A stretch of 64,000 nucleotides of DNA from Clostridium_AW sp963515715 (GCF_963515715.1 NZ_CAUPZS010000019.1:18884-82883); one strand, 5' to 3'. Counted from the first letter of the stretch, positions 25,973-36,564 are shown. The notes: generated from the sequence alone by a model not told the origin. Numbers and translations are program-made.

Positions 25973-27775
25973 TTAAGAAATTGTTTCTTCCAACATATCT
26001 AACAACTGATTGAATCTATTAATAGTGTCTTCCATAGGTTTTGAAGTAGTCATGTCTACTCCAGCCTTTTTCAATAGATTTATAGGGTAGTCGCTGCCAC
26101 CACTTTTTAAGAAGGATATATAGTTTTCTAATGCACCTTCTTCTCCTCTTAGTATTCTTTCACTAAAGGAATTTGCTGCGGCAAAGCCTGTTGCATATTG
26201 ATATACGTAAAAATTGTAGTAGAAATGAGGTATTCTAGCCCATTCCATATCTATTTCTTTATCTACTATCATTTCAGGTCCAAAGTATTTTACGTTTAAA
26301 TCATGCCATATGTTGCAAAGTTCTTCGCTAGTTAATGGAGTACCCTCTTCTAGTTTTCCTTGAGTAATCATTTCAAATTCTGCAAACATAACTTGCCTAA
26401 ATACAGTAGTTCTGATCTGTTCTAATTCACTGTTAATATAGTATAGTTTTTTCATCTTATCTTTTTCATTTTTTATTAAGTAGTCAATTAAAATGCATTC
26501 ATTAGTGATTGAAGCAACTTCCGCACAAAATAGGGTATAGTTTGAGTAAATATAAGGTTGCGTTTTATTAGAGTAATATGAGTGTATAGAGTGACCCATC
26601 TCATGAGCTAAAGTTGATACATCATTAACTTTATTGTGGTAGTTTAAAAGTATATAAGGCATTGTATCATAGGAACCTGTGGAATAAGCTCCCCCTCTTT
26701 TGCCTTTGTTTTCGTATACATCAACCCATCCTTCCTCTATGCCATCTTTAAATATTTTTAAATAATCTTTTCCTAGAGGATTTAGTCCTTTTTCTATTAA
26801 TTTAACTCCATCTTTATAAGACACTTCTATATCTGGAGTATTTATAATTGGAACATATAAATCATACATATGAATTTCATTTAGACCTAATAACTGCTTT
26901 TTAATTTTAACGTATCTATGAAGGGTAGATAGGTTATTGTTTATTGTTTCTATAGTTTTATAATATACTTCTAGAGGAATATTATTTGGTTTTAATGAGC
27001 TTTCTAAAGAAGAGGAGTATTTCCTCATTTGAGAATTAAAAATGAAAGCTTTCATTGAAGATGTTAATGAAGTAGCAAAGGTATTTTTAAATTTTTCGTA
27101 GGTTGAAAATAGAGTTTTAAATGCATTTTCTCTAACTTTTCTATCTTTTGAAGTTATATAAATTGAATAATTTTTATCAGAAAGCTCAACTTCAGCACCT
27201 AACTCGTCTTTTATTTTAGGGAAAGTCATGTCTGCATTTGAAAGCATATTAAAAATATTAGCAGGAGCTTCTAAAGCATCGCTTACAGCAGCTAAAATTT
27301 TTTCTTCTCCCTTGCTTAAAGTGTGTGGTTTTAAATTTAATATATCATCGATAGCAAAGGTATATATTTTAAGTTCAGGGGTATCTTCAATTTCTTTTAG
27401 CAATTGCTTTTCATCCATAGCTAGTATTTCAGGAAGGAAAAAAGATTTTTCAGCATTAATTTGAGGTATAAAGCCCACAATTTTATTCCATAGTGCTTGA
27501 TATTTAGTGTTAGCTGTATCTTCATCAGCTCTACAATGAGCATATATGTGTAACTTTTCTGCTAATCTACTAATTTCCTCATCTAACTTTAAAAAATTAA
27601 GCAGTTCCTTTCCTATGTTAAGTTTTCCTTCATAATGAGATAATTTCGGAGTAAGTTCTTTTAACTTTGAAAAATCTTCATCCCATAAAGATTCATTAGG
27701 ATAAATTTTGTTTATTTTCCATTTATATTTTACCTCTATTTCATCTCTAGTTTTGATTCGTTTTGTGTTTTCCAT
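25973..27775 (-). CDS. pepF: Oligoendopeptidase F
   Basis: A 600-residue M3-family metallopeptidase of normal PepF length. The zinc site HEMGHSIHSYYS lies at about residues 391-402, with the third ligand Glu in FCAEVASITNE about 25 residues on. It cleaves cytoplasmic oligopeptides. A typical PepF N-terminal helical domain is present. AAGGAGGTATTATT precedes the ATG. Monocistronic. Confidence 0.93.
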   Translation of the reverse strand: MENTKRIKTRDEIEVKYKWKINKIYPNESLWDEDFSKLKELTPKLSHYEGKLNIGKELLNFLKLDEEISRLAEKLHIYAHCRADEDTANTKYQALWNKIVGFIPQINAEKSFFLPEILAMDEKQLLKEIEDTPELKIYTFAIDDILNLKPHTLSKGEEKILAAVSDALEAPANIFNMLSNADMTFPKIKDELGAEVELSDKNYSIYITSKDRKVRENAFKTLFSTYEKFKNTFATSLTSSMKAFIFNSQMRKYSSSLESSLKPNNIPLEVYYKTIETINNNLSTLHRYVKIKKQLLGLNEIHMYDLYVPIINTPDIEVSYKDGVKLIEKGLNPLGKDYLKIFKDGIEEGWVDVYENKGKRGGAYSTGSYDTMPYILLNYHNKVNDVSTLAHEMGHSIHSYYSNKTQPYIYSNYTLFCAEVASITNECILIDYLIKNEKDKMKKLYYINSELEQIRTTVFRQVMFAEFEMITQGKLEEGTPLTSEELCNIWHDLNVKYFGPEMIVDKEIDMEWARIPHFYYNFYVYQYATGFAAANSFSERILRGEEGALENYISFLKSGGSDYPINLLKKAGVDMTTSKPMEDTINRFNQLLDMLEETIS

Positions 27776-27851
27776 AATAATACCTCCTTAAGAATAAATT
27801 ACAACTATAATACATAATAAAAAAGAAAAAGTAAATACACATAAATATATA

Positions 27852-27880
27852 TTGACATATACTAGTATTAGTACTAAAAT
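27852..27880 (+). promoter_or_regulatory. Promoter of the Cd/Zn ATPase gene
   Basis: TTGACA (27852-27857), 17 bases, TAAAAT (27875-27880). It abuts the palindrome at 27883. Confidence 0.6.
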
Positions 27881-27882
27881 GA

Positions 27883-27906
27883 ACATATGAACAATTATTC
27901 ATATGT
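27883..27906. promoter_or_regulatory. ArsR/SmtB-type operator
   Basis: ACATATGAA-N6-TTCATATGT, containing TGAACAATTATTCA, matches the CadC/CzrA/SmtB operator pattern. It overlaps the expected transcription start of the metal ATPase. No ArsR-family gene is nearby, so the regulator would act in trans. Confidence 0.6.
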
Positions 27907-27927
27907 CTTATATAGGGGGAGTAATTT

Positions 27928-30327
27928 ATGGAAGGAAATAAATTAGAGTTAACATTAGATGGATTAGACTGTGCTAATTGTGCAGGTAAAATAGAGAGAG
28001 CTGTAAATAATTTTGAGGAAGTAGAAAGTGCTTATATGAACTTTGTTACTAAAGTACTAACTATCATGTTAAAAGAAGAAAAAAGCAAAGATAATGTGGT
28101 AGGCAAAGCTAAAGAAGTGGTAAATAAATATGAACCACATGTGAGGGTAAGTGAAAGAAAGGCAAAAGGGAAAATACAAAAAATAAACAGATACGAGAAT
28201 AAGATTAGTAAAGTAGAATTAATTTTAGATGGATTAGATTGTGCTAATTGCTCAGCAAAAATTGAAAGAGCAGTTGGAGAATTAGCAGAAGTTAAAGATG
28301 CTTCTATGAATTTTGTATCTAAGGTGCTAACTATTAATTTAAAGGAAGAAAAAAGTAAAGAGAATGTAATAAGTAAAGCTAAAGAGATAGTTAATAAATA
28401 TGAACCAGATGTAAAAGTAACTGAAAAAAATGCACCTATGACTAAAAAGGTAGAGGAAGTAAAGGAAGTAGAGAAAGAAAGAGAAGAGGAATTTGAAGGA
28501 AAAAGAAGAATATATCAAATTGCAATAGGGACAGTAATTGCGGTAATCGCATTTCTTTTAAAGGATAAAGGAATGATGGGAATATCATTATTTCTCATAA
28601 GTTACCTATTAATAGGCGGAGAAGTAGTATTAAATGCCCTTAGAAATATCTCGAGAGGACAAGTTTTTGATGAAAATTTTCTAATGACTATTGCTACAAT
28701 AGGAGCTTTTGCTATAAAGGATTATCCTGAAGCTGTAGCTGTTATGTTATTTTATCAAATAGGTGAATCATTCCAAGACTATGCGGTAAATCATTCAAGA
28801 AGATCTATTTCTTCTCTACTAGACATTAGACCTGATTATGCAAATTTATTAGTAAATAATGATATAAGCAAAGTTTCACCTGAAGAAGTGGAAGTTGGAG
28901 ATATAGTTATAGTAAAGCCAGGGGAAAGAGTTCCACTTGATGGAGTTGTGCTAGAAGGAGAATCTTTTATCGATACTTCAGCTTTAACAGGAGAATCTGT
29001 CCAAAGAAGAGTGAAAGAAGGAAGTGAAATACTTTCTGGTTTTATTAATAAAACAGCTTTATTAAAGGTTAAAGTAAGCAAAAATTATGGACAATCAACA
29101 GTAGCTAAAATACTAGATTTAGTAGAAAATGCAGGAGCTAAAAAAGCGCCAACAGAAAAGTTTATTACTAAATTTGCAAGATATTATACTCCAGCAGTTG
29201 TATTTGCAGCAGCCGCTTTAGCCGTATTACCACCTTTATTTATTCAGGGTGCAACTTTCTCAGAGTGGCTATATAGAGCATTAACATTTTTAGTAATATC
29301 TTGTCCATGTGCTTTGGTAGTTTCAATTCCTTTGACTTTCTTTGGTGGAATTGGTGCTTCATCTAAAAAAGGTATATTAGTAAAGGGCGGAAATTATCTT
29401 GAAGCATTAAATAATGTAGATACTGTGGTATTTGATAAAACTGGAACTCTAACAAAGGGAGAGTTTAAAGTAAATAATCTATATTTAGAAGAAGGGATAA
29501 GTAAAGAGGATTTTACTTATAAAGCAGCCCTTATTGAAAGTTTCTCAAATCACCCTATAGCTATATCCATAAGAGAATACTATGGAAAAGAAGTAGACAA
29601 GAATATAATTAAAGATTATGAAGAGATATGGGGAATGGGTGTTAAGGCATTAGTAGATGGAAAGAAAGTATTGCTTGGAAATGAAAAGTTAATGAGCAAA
29701 GAAAATATAAAAAGTAAAGAAGTTGAAGATTATGGAACAATAACTCATTTAGCTGTAGATGGAGTATATTGGGGATATATGGTTATATCGGATCAAATAA
29801 AAGAAGATTCTAAAGATACCATTAAAAAATTAAGGGAAAAAGGAATAAACAATATTGTTATGCTTACAGGGGATAGCAAAAATGTAGGAGAGAAAGTAGG
29901 AGAAATATTAAATATAGATAAAGTTTACTCGGAATTACTACCAGGAGATAAGGTTGATATCGTAGAAAAACTTTATTCAAATAAAAAAGGAAATTTAATA
30001 TTTGTAGGAGATGGAATAAATGATGCTCCAGTATTAAGAAGGGCTGATATAGGAATGGCAATGGGAGCTCTTGGCTCAGATGCTGCTATTGAAGCTTCAG
30101 ATGTTGTAATAATGACAGATGAACCATCAAAAATTATTACTGCTATAGAAATAGGCAAAAGAACAAGAAAGATTGTTATACAAAATATAGTTTTCGCTCT
30201 TGGAGTAAAGTTTTTAGTACTGATATTAGCAGCATTAGGGCTTACAAACATGTGGGCAGCGGTTTTTGCAGACGTTGGAGTGGCTCTAATTGCAGTGTTG
30301 AATGCTATGAGAATAGTTAGGGTTTAG
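27928..30327 (+). CDS. cadA: Heavy-metal P1B-type ATPase (Cd/Zn/Pb exporter)
   Basis: A 799-residue protein. There are two N-terminal metal-binding HMA domains with LDCANC at Cys15/18 and Cys105/108. The membrane CPC motif SCPCALV is near residue 459, phosphorylation site DKTGTLT near 503, and the hinge GDGINDAP near the C-terminus. CPC with the late membrane helices places it in the Zn/Cd/Pb (P1B-2) group rather than copper. It exports toxic divalent metal from the cytosol. GGGGGAGTAATTT precedes the start. An SmtB-like operator upstream fits metal induction. Confidence 0.9.
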   Translation: MEGNKLELTLDGLDCANCAGKIERAVNNFEEVESAYMNFVTKVLTIMLKEEKSKDNVVGKAKEVVNKYEPHVRVSERKAKGKIQKINRYENKISKVELILDGLDCANCSAKIERAVGELAEVKDASMNFVSKVLTINLKEEKSKENVISKAKEIVNKYEPDVKVTEKNAPMTKKVEEVKEVEKEREEEFEGKRRIYQIAIGTVIAVIAFLLKDKGMMGISLFLISYLLIGGEVVLNALRNISRGQVFDENFLMTIATIGAFAIKDYPEAVAVMLFYQIGESFQDYAVNHSRRSISSLLDIRPDYANLLVNNDISKVSPEEVEVGDIVIVKPGERVPLDGVVLEGESFIDTSALTGESVQRRVKEGSEILSGFINKTALLKVKVSKNYGQSTVAKILDLVENAGAKKAPTEKFITKFARYYTPAVVFAAAALAVLPPLFIQGATFSEWLYRALTFLVISCPCALVVSIPLTFFGGIGASSKKGILVKGGNYLEALNNVDTVVFDKTGTLTKGEFKVNNLYLEEGISKEDFTYKAALIESFSNHPIAISIREYYGKEVDKNIIKDYEEIWGMGVKALVDGKKVLLGNEKLMSKENIKSKEVEDYGTITHLAVDGVYWGYMVISDQIKEDSKDTIKKLREKGINNIVMLTGDSKNVGEKVGEILNIDKVYSELLPGDKVDIVEKLYSNKKGNLIFVGDGINDAPVLRRADIGMAMGALGSDAAIEASDVVIMTDEPSKIITAIEIGKRTRKIVIQNIVFALGVKFLVLILAALGLTNMWAAVFADVGVALIAVLNAMRIVRV

Positions 30328-30358
30328 TTAAGAATTTAGCTGAAAATTTACATTTTGA

Positions 30359-30391
30359 GAATTGAGAGTTAAGGCTTTCAATTCTTTTTTA
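30359..30391 (+). terminator. Terminator after the metal ATPase gene
   Basis: GAATTGAGAG pairs with CTTTCAATTC around TTAAGG, followed by TTTTTTATTTTT. Confidence 0.85.
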
Positions 30392-30580
30392 TTTTTAACA
30401 TAAAATTTCGTAGCAATTTTGCTAAAATAATGTCATTATATTATTAGCTATATTTGCATAAACAATATCTTTGTTAAAAAATTATAATTGAGAAAATAAA
30501 TTGAAACAAATTTGTAACCCTTTATTTTATATATAGTTTATTATAAAATTGATATATAAGTATGTATAAGGGTGATAAAT

Positions 30581-31267
30581 ATGATTAAAATTTTGGTTGT
30601 GGAAGACGAAATGAGTATAAGAAGTTTTCTTAAAATAAATCTTCAAAGAAATAATTTTAATGTTATAGAGGCAGGAACGGGAGAAGAAGGAATAAGACTA
30701 GCAAAATTAGAGAAGCCAGATATAGCTATTTTAGATGTTATGCTTCCAGGTATTGACGGATTTAAGGTTTGTGAAATGCTAAGAAATGAATATCAAAATA
30801 TTGGTATAATTATGCTTACAGCTAGAGCTCAAGATATAGATAAAATAATGGGATTAGAATTTGGAGCAGACGATTATATGGTAAAACCTTTTAATCCCTC
30901 TGAATTGGTTTTAAGGATAAAGGCTATATTGAGAAGAATGGAAAATCATAGTGAAGAAGAAAAACAGATATTAACCAGTGGAATATTTAAATTAGATGTA
31001 TACTCTCAAAAGGTATATAAAAATGATGAAGAAGTAGATGTAACACCAAAAGAGTATATGTTAATGAAAATATTTGTTGAAAATGAGGATAAGGCATTTA
31101 GTAGAGATGAATTATTAGACTTAGTTTGGGGCTATGATTTTGTTGGAGATTCAAAAATTGTAGATGTAAACATAAGAAGATTAAGAGCAAAGATAGAGGA
31201 CAATCCCTCTAATCCACTATGTATTGAAACGGTATGGGGAAGAGGATATAGATGGAAAAAGATCTAA
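30581..31267 (+). CDS. OmpR/PhoB family response regulator
   Basis: A 228-residue regulator. In the receiver domain the acidic pocket is VVEDE and Asp52 in AILDVMLPG is the phosphorylation site, with Lys in YMVKPFNP near 105. A winged-helix DNA-binding domain occupies about residues 130-228 (RDELLDLVWG, DVNIRRLRAKIE). The ATG at 30581 is preferred over a GTG 9 bases earlier because AAGGGTGATAAAT precedes it. It overlaps the kinase gene by 16 bases. Confidence 0.92.
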   Translation: MIKILVVEDEMSIRSFLKINLQRNNFNVIEAGTGEEGIRLAKLEKPDIAILDVMLPGIDGFKVCEMLRNEYQNIGIIMLTARAQDIDKIMGLEFGADDYMVKPFNPSELVLRIKAILRRMENHSEEEKQILTSGIFKLDVYSQKVYKNDEEVDVTPKEYMLMKIFVENEDKAFSRDELLDLVWGYDFVGDSKIVDVNIRRLRAKIEDNPSNPLCIETVWGRGYRWKKI

Positions 31268-32691
31268 AAAGAAGCATCAAAAAAAGGCTGTTTAGAAATT
31301 TTATGATTATTATAGTAATAAGTGTTATGGCTATAGAAGTCATATTAATGAATTTTGTAAAAGTGTATTACTATGGTAATGTGGAAGAGATATTATCAAA
31401 TCAAATTAGAATTTCCTCAGATTTTTATTCTAGATACTTTTCAAATAGTTCCCTAGAGGATAATGTAATGGAAAATGTGGATGTATTTTGGAAGCAAACC
31501 AATGCACAGGTTCAAATAATAAATTTAAAAGGAAATATACTAATGGACTCAATAGGAACCATACATAAAGGAGTAATTGATACTTCCGATGTAAAAAAAG
31601 CCTTAGAAGGAGAGCTTGGTAAGTGGATTGGAATGGTAGAATATGATAGTGCTAAAGTAATGGCAATATCATATCCTTTAAAATCTCAAGGTAAAATAGT
31701 GGGCGTGTTGAGGTATATTAGTACTTTAAGAGATGTGGATAAAGCTATTATGTCAATATCCACCTTATTTTTGTCGATAGGTTTCATTGTTATAATATTA
31801 GTAGGAATAATCAGCATTTTTTTATCCAATAGCATTATAGATCCTTTAAAAAAACTTACTGAAACAGCTGAAAAAATGGCTAATGGTAATTTAAAAGTAA
31901 GAAACGAAAAAGAAATGGATGATGAAATAGGAAAATTATCAGATACCTTAAATTATATGGCAGAGGAATTATTAAAAAAAGAGGGACTAAAAAATGATTT
32001 TATTTCTTCAGTGTCTCATGAACTTAGAACTCCTCTAACAGCTATAAAAGGATGGGCCATTACATTGAACACTGAGGAACTTCCTCCAGAGGATTTAGTT
32101 AGAGATGGACTCACTATTATTGAAAAAGAAAGTGATAGACTATCTTTGATGGTAGAGGAATTATTAGATTTTTCAAAACTGATTTCAGGTAAAGTAAGTA
32201 TTAAAAAAGAGAATACAAATATTAATGGAGTTGTAGAGTATATAGAAAAATATATAGGACCGAGAAGTAAAAGAGAGAATATAGATTTCACTATAAATTA
32301 TAAAGATGAGCTACCTACACTTTTGATAGATAAAAATAGAATAAAGCAAGTTTTAATAAATTTATTAGATAATTCATTTAAGTTCATGAAAGAGGATGAA
32401 ACTAATAAAAAGATAAGCTTAAGTATTTATAAAGAAGAAAAGTATGCTATCATAAAGGTAGAGGATAATGGATGTGGTATAGGGAAAGAAGAACTCCCTA
32501 AAGTAAAGGAAAAGTTTTATAAAGGTAAAAGTAGTAAATCACAAAATGGTATTGGATTATCAATTTGTGACGAAATAGTTAAAATGCATGGAGGAGAATT
32601 AATTATAGAAAGTAAATTTAATATAGGAACTAGCATTTATATAAAATTACCTTTAGAGCAATTAAAAGGAGATTACAATGAAAAAAAATAG
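31252..32691 (+). CDS. Sensor histidine kinase
   Basis: A 479-residue kinase. It has an N-terminal membrane helix, an extracellular region of about 140 residues, a second helix near residues 170-195, HAMP (about 195-245), HisKA with SSVSHELRTPLTAIKG (His256), and HATPase with N box NLLDNSFKF, G1 DNGCGIG and G2 NGIGLSI. It pairs with the preceding regulator. The next gene, a lipoprotein, overlaps it by 14 bases, suggesting that the lipoprotein is part of the sensing unit or its chief target. Confidence 0.92.
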   Translation: MEKDLKRSIKKRLFRNFMIIIVISVMAIEVILMNFVKVYYYGNVEEILSNQIRISSDFYSRYFSNSSLEDNVMENVDVFWKQTNAQVQIINLKGNILMDSIGTIHKGVIDTSDVKKALEGELGKWIGMVEYDSAKVMAISYPLKSQGKIVGVLRYISTLRDVDKAIMSISTLFLSIGFIVIILVGIISIFLSNSIIDPLKKLTETAEKMANGNLKVRNEKEMDDEIGKLSDTLNYMAEELLKKEGLKNDFISSVSHELRTPLTAIKGWAITLNTEELPPEDLVRDGLTIIEKESDRLSLMVEELLDFSKLISGKVSIKKENTNINGVVEYIEKYIGPRSKRENIDFTINYKDELPTLLIDKNRIKQVLINLLDNSFKFMKEDETNKKISLSIYKEEKYAIIKVEDNGCGIGKEELPKVKEKFYKGKSSKSQNGIGLSICDEIVKMHGGELIIESKFNIGTSIYIKLPLEQLKGDYNEKK

Positions 32692-34228
32692 CTTTTATAT
32701 AATAGGTTCAATATTATTATTTATATACTTAAGTTCTTCTATTTTTTCAGGATGTTCTTTAAATAATTTAAATGCAACTGATAAAATATCTTCTCCTAGT
32801 AATAGCTTATCTCCACTTAATGGTGTATGGGAAGTAAAAAGATATAAGGTCTTTAACTCTGGAAGCAAAACATATCAAGAAAGCAAAAGGAAGCCTGCAA
32901 ATTTACTAGGAAGCAAGGCGGCTTTTAATAAAGAACATTCATTTTTAATCGATGAAATATGTAAAGATCCTCAATACAAACTAAAGGAAGTAAATGCAAA
33001 CAATTATTTTTTTTATACATATAAAGTAGATAAAGAAGACCTTGATATTAAAGAGGATAAGATAGAAGTAATTTCAGTAGTTCGTGACGGAGGCTTATTT
33101 TATGATTTTATAAAAATAAATGAAAAAGAACTAGTAGTATATCTAGATGATGTATTTTATTATCTTGAAAAAATTGATGATGATACTAGTAAAGTCTTAA
33201 GCAAGGAAAACTTAGAGAAATTACAAAAAAATAAGATAGAGAATCCTTTAGAAAAAGATGAATTACTAAGAACAGGAGTTTTAATAGGTTTAAGGTCTAA
33301 TACTCCTATTGAATATGAAGATATTCTAGGGGCAGAATATGAAAATAAATCTATTTTTTATAGAACAATATGGATAGGATCTGAAAATAGTAGGCTTCAC
33401 CCTATACTAGAAACTCCTAACTTATTTGTACCAAGAGTGAGTGGTTTTTGGTGGCTCGGTGTTGATGTAAGTGGATTAAATTCAGAATATCCTACGAATA
33501 CATTATTTTCTTATCCTGTTGGTAAAGAAAGAAAAGATTTTAGTGATATAAAATTAATGGATGAACAATCCTTGAAACGAATCTTGTTTGTAGGAAATGA
33601 CTATGTGGCTATAGAGCAAAAAAATGCTTCAAACTTTAATGATGATGAAGGAAGGAGTATCCTTCAAGTAAGATTGATAGATAATATTTTAGACAACAAA
33701 GGGATAAAGATTTCCGATATTAGTGGAGAAGAGGGAAAAACTTCAGTGTATGACTCAGCAGTGGCATTTTTGGCATTAGAGGATAAAGAGTCCTCAAAAA
33801 GGTTGGAGCAAGAACCAAGAGAGGAGAGTTTTGCATTATACAGAAGAAATGGCCATTGGATAGTAAAGGGTCGTTTGAACAGTGTTAATACTAATGATTC
33901 TTTCTATAAGGACTATAATATTAACATAGTACCTCCTAAGAAAATGTTAAACTATGATGAATTTCATATTTCATGGAACGATGTAAAAGAAAAAGTGCCA
34001 GGGGCTGTGGATGCATACACCTCACCTAATAAAGATTTAGCGATAATTATTTCAGATAACAATCTATATGTTTATAAGATACTAAATGGGACTTTAGAAA
34101 ATATGTACTTAAAAAAGATAGCTCTAAAGCAAGGAGAAAGCGTAGTAATGGCTGAATGGGCTACCGGTGAGTACATGGAAAGATGGGAAAAGACTTTAAA
34201 AGGAAATGCTGATATATTTGTCCGTTAG
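32678..34228 (+). CDS. Hypothetical lipoprotein coupled to the two-component system
   Basis: A 516-residue protein. A signal peptide with lipobox IFSGC (Cys about 26) is followed by a large soluble extracellular region with no recognised domain. Its N-terminal part has a beta-rich stretch LNGVWEVKRYKVFNSGSKTY near 46, as in lipocalin-like secreted clostridial proteins. The 14-base overlap with the kinase gene shows co-translation. AAGGAGATTACA precedes the ATG. Confidence 0.75.
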   Translation: MKKNSFYIIGSILLFIYLSSSIFSGCSLNNLNATDKISSPSNSLSPLNGVWEVKRYKVFNSGSKTYQESKRKPANLLGSKAAFNKEHSFLIDEICKDPQYKLKEVNANNYFFYTYKVDKEDLDIKEDKIEVISVVRDGGLFYDFIKINEKELVVYLDDVFYYLEKIDDDTSKVLSKENLEKLQKNKIENPLEKDELLRTGVLIGLRSNTPIEYEDILGAEYENKSIFYRTIWIGSENSRLHPILETPNLFVPRVSGFWWLGVDVSGLNSEYPTNTLFSYPVGKERKDFSDIKLMDEQSLKRILFVGNDYVAIEQKNASNFNDDEGRSILQVRLIDNILDNKGIKISDISGEEGKTSVYDSAVAFLALEDKESSKRLEQEPREESFALYRRNGHWIVKGRLNSVNTNDSFYKDYNINIVPPKKMLNYDEFHISWNDVKEKVPGAVDAYTSPNKDLAIIISDNNLYVYKILNGTLENMYLKKIALKQGESVVMAEWATGEYMERWEKTLKGNADIFVR

Positions 34229-34269
34229 CAAATATATTAGCATTTCTAATGCTGTTTTGGAGGGATTTT

Positions 34270-36564
34270 ATGGCTATAAATAAAGAACAATTTGAAATTG
34301 AAAAAGAGAGTTTAGATAATACTATGTCTTGGATAGAAAGAGAAATAGTGTATCTAGAAGACAGTGAAGAAGATATAGATAAAAAGGTTCTTAAATTAAA
34401 AAAAGAGTCTAAAGGAAAATATAATATTGAATTGCAATCCTTTTTAAAGATACAAAGCAATTTAAAGGATAAAATAGTTAATTATAGAGAATCAAAGGAT
34501 AAACCATATTTCGCTAGAATAGATTTTAAGGAAAAATTGAGAGATGAAGAAAGTTTTTATATTGGAAAGATTGGTCTTACAGACGAAAGAGAAAAAGAAG
34601 AAAGAGTGATTGACTGGAGAGCGCCCATAGCTGATCTCTATTATAGCGGCACAGAAGGAAAAGCCAGCTATCAAGGACCTTATGGAGAAATACTAGGAGA
34701 ACTTTTATTAAAAAGAAAATTTTTAATAAAAGAAAGTGAATTAGTAGATGTTTTTGATGAAGGAAAAAACCAAATAATTTTAAGGAATTTAGGGAGTAGT
34801 GAAGAAGGCGAGGAACTAGAGGATGAGTTTTTAAGGCTTACACTGGAGGAGAGTAGTGATACTAAGCTGAAAGATATTGTTGCCACAATCCAAAAAGAAC
34901 AAAATGACATAATAAGAAGCGAAAAAAATAAAGTTATGATCGTACAAGGTTCAGCGGGTTCAGGAAAAACTACCATAGCTCTTCATAGATTAGCATATTT
35001 GCTTTATAAATATAAAAATAAAATAGAATCAGAAGAGGTTCTAGTGCTTGCACCAAATAAGCTATTTTTAAACTATATATCAGAAGTACTTCCAAACTTA
35101 GGTGGGGGAGATGTGCCTCAAAATACTTTTGAGGATTGGGCAATGGATATTTTGAAAATGAAAATGAAGCTTTATAATAAAGATCAAAAACTAAGTTATA
35201 TAATTGAAAACAGCCAGAATGAGGATATAAAGCATACTATAAATGGAAGTAAGCTAAAGGGAAGTATTTTATTTAAAACTGTTTTAGATAGATACATTAA
35301 ATATGTAGAGTTTTCAGGAATCAGTTATGAAAATATTAGCGTAGGAGAGCATGTAATATTCTCAAGAAAAGAGATTAAAGAATTAATAGTAAAAAACTTA
35401 AAATATTTGCCATTGGAAAAAAGAGTAGAGGAATTAAAAAGATATTTTAATGCTCAATTAAAGAATAGATTAGATAAAATAATTAATGGAATAGAAAGAG
35501 ATTATGATTATCTTTTAAAAAATATTAGAAATTCTGATGAAGAAGAGTTAATAAAAAGAGAAAAGCTAGTATCCCTTTATGATGAGAAGGATGAAAAAAT
35601 AGATAGTATAAAAAAGGATAGTAAAAAGGCTTTAAAAAACTTCTTTAATGCTCTAGGAAAAATTGACGTATTAGGACTTTATTATAATCTATTTGAAGAT
35701 GAAGATTTATATCTTATGATGACTGATGAGTTAATTCCAAAAAATTTATGGGATTATTTAAAGGATGAATTGAAAAGTAATATTGATAATAAAATTCTAG
35801 ATAGGGATGACTTAGCAGCGCTCTTATATTTGAAATTAAAACTACAAGGAAATGATTATCCTCTATATAAGTATATGATAGTGGATGAAGGGCAAGATTA
35901 TAGTAAATTTGAAGTGTTTGTATTAAATTCTTCAGTGGTAAACGATGCATTTACTATAGTTGGGGATGTAGGTCAAAGTATATATTATTATAGGGGTATT
36001 AATGCATGGGATGGTTTAATTAAGGATGTTTATAAAGGAACAGGGGAGTATATATCCCTTTCACAAAGCTATCGTTCTACTATTGAAATTGTAAATTTCG
36101 CTAATAAAGTACTTACTAAACAAGAAAATTTCTTAAAGCCAGCAAAACCAGTGTTAAGACATGGTATGGAGCCAGCTATAATAAAATATAGTGAGGATTT
36201 AGAATTAGTAAAAATCTTAGATGAAATAAGTAAAGAAGTTAAAAATAATAAGAAGAAAACCATAGCATTGGTTGGTAAGGACATGAAGGAATGTAAAGAG
36301 ATACATGAAAAACTAGTTAAAAATAAAATAAAAGGTTGGAAGTTAATAAAAGAAGATAAGGGACAAATGGAAGAGGAAAGGATAATAATACCTTCCTATA
36401 TGACAAAAGGATTAGAATTTGATTGTACAGTAATATATAATTGCAATAAAAATAACTATTCAGATAATGAACTGGATAAGAAATTATTGTATGTAGCTTT
36501 AACTAGAGCACTTCATATGGAATATATTTTATATAAAGATGAGATTTCAGAGCTTTTAGTTTAA
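34270..36564 (+). CDS. helD: RNA polymerase recycling motor HelD (UvrD/Rep-type helicase)
   Basis: About 764 residues. The N-terminal coiled coil (residues about 1-70) is the part that reaches into RNA polymerase in HelD. Walker A VQGSAGSGKTTIALHRLAYL is near 225, Walker B YMIVDEGQDY near 535, then VGDVGQSIYYYRG and a C-terminal helicase part with LLYVALTRALH. HelD removes RNA polymerase from stalled or terminated complexes and is linked in some species to rifampicin tolerance. Start placed by TTGGAGGGATTTT; the earlier in-frame ATG lacks a site. Confidence 0.88.
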   Translation: MAINKEQFEIEKESLDNTMSWIEREIVYLEDSEEDIDKKVLKLKKESKGKYNIELQSFLKIQSNLKDKIVNYRESKDKPYFARIDFKEKLRDEESFYIGKIGLTDEREKEERVIDWRAPIADLYYSGTEGKASYQGPYGEILGELLLKRKFLIKESELVDVFDEGKNQIILRNLGSSEEGEELEDEFLRLTLEESSDTKLKDIVATIQKEQNDIIRSEKNKVMIVQGSAGSGKTTIALHRLAYLLYKYKNKIESEEVLVLAPNKLFLNYISEVLPNLGGGDVPQNTFEDWAMDILKMKMKLYNKDQKLSYIIENSQNEDIKHTINGSKLKGSILFKTVLDRYIKYVEFSGISYENISVGEHVIFSRKEIKELIVKNLKYLPLEKRVEELKRYFNAQLKNRLDKIINGIERDYDYLLKNIRNSDEEELIKREKLVSLYDEKDEKIDSIKKDSKKALKNFFNALGKIDVLGLYYNLFEDEDLYLMMTDELIPKNLWDYLKDELKSNIDNKILDRDDLAALLYLKLKLQGNDYPLYKYMIVDEGQDYSKFEVFVLNSSVVNDAFTIVGDVGQSIYYYRGINAWDGLIKDVYKGTGEYISLSQSYRSTIEIVNFANKVLTKQENFLKPAKPVLRHGMEPAIIKYSEDLELVKILDEISKEVKNNKKKTIALVGKDMKECKEIHEKLVKNKIKGWKLIKEDKGQMEEERIIIPSYMTKGLEFDCTVIYNCNKNNYSDNELDKKLLYVALTRALHMEYILYKDEISELLV

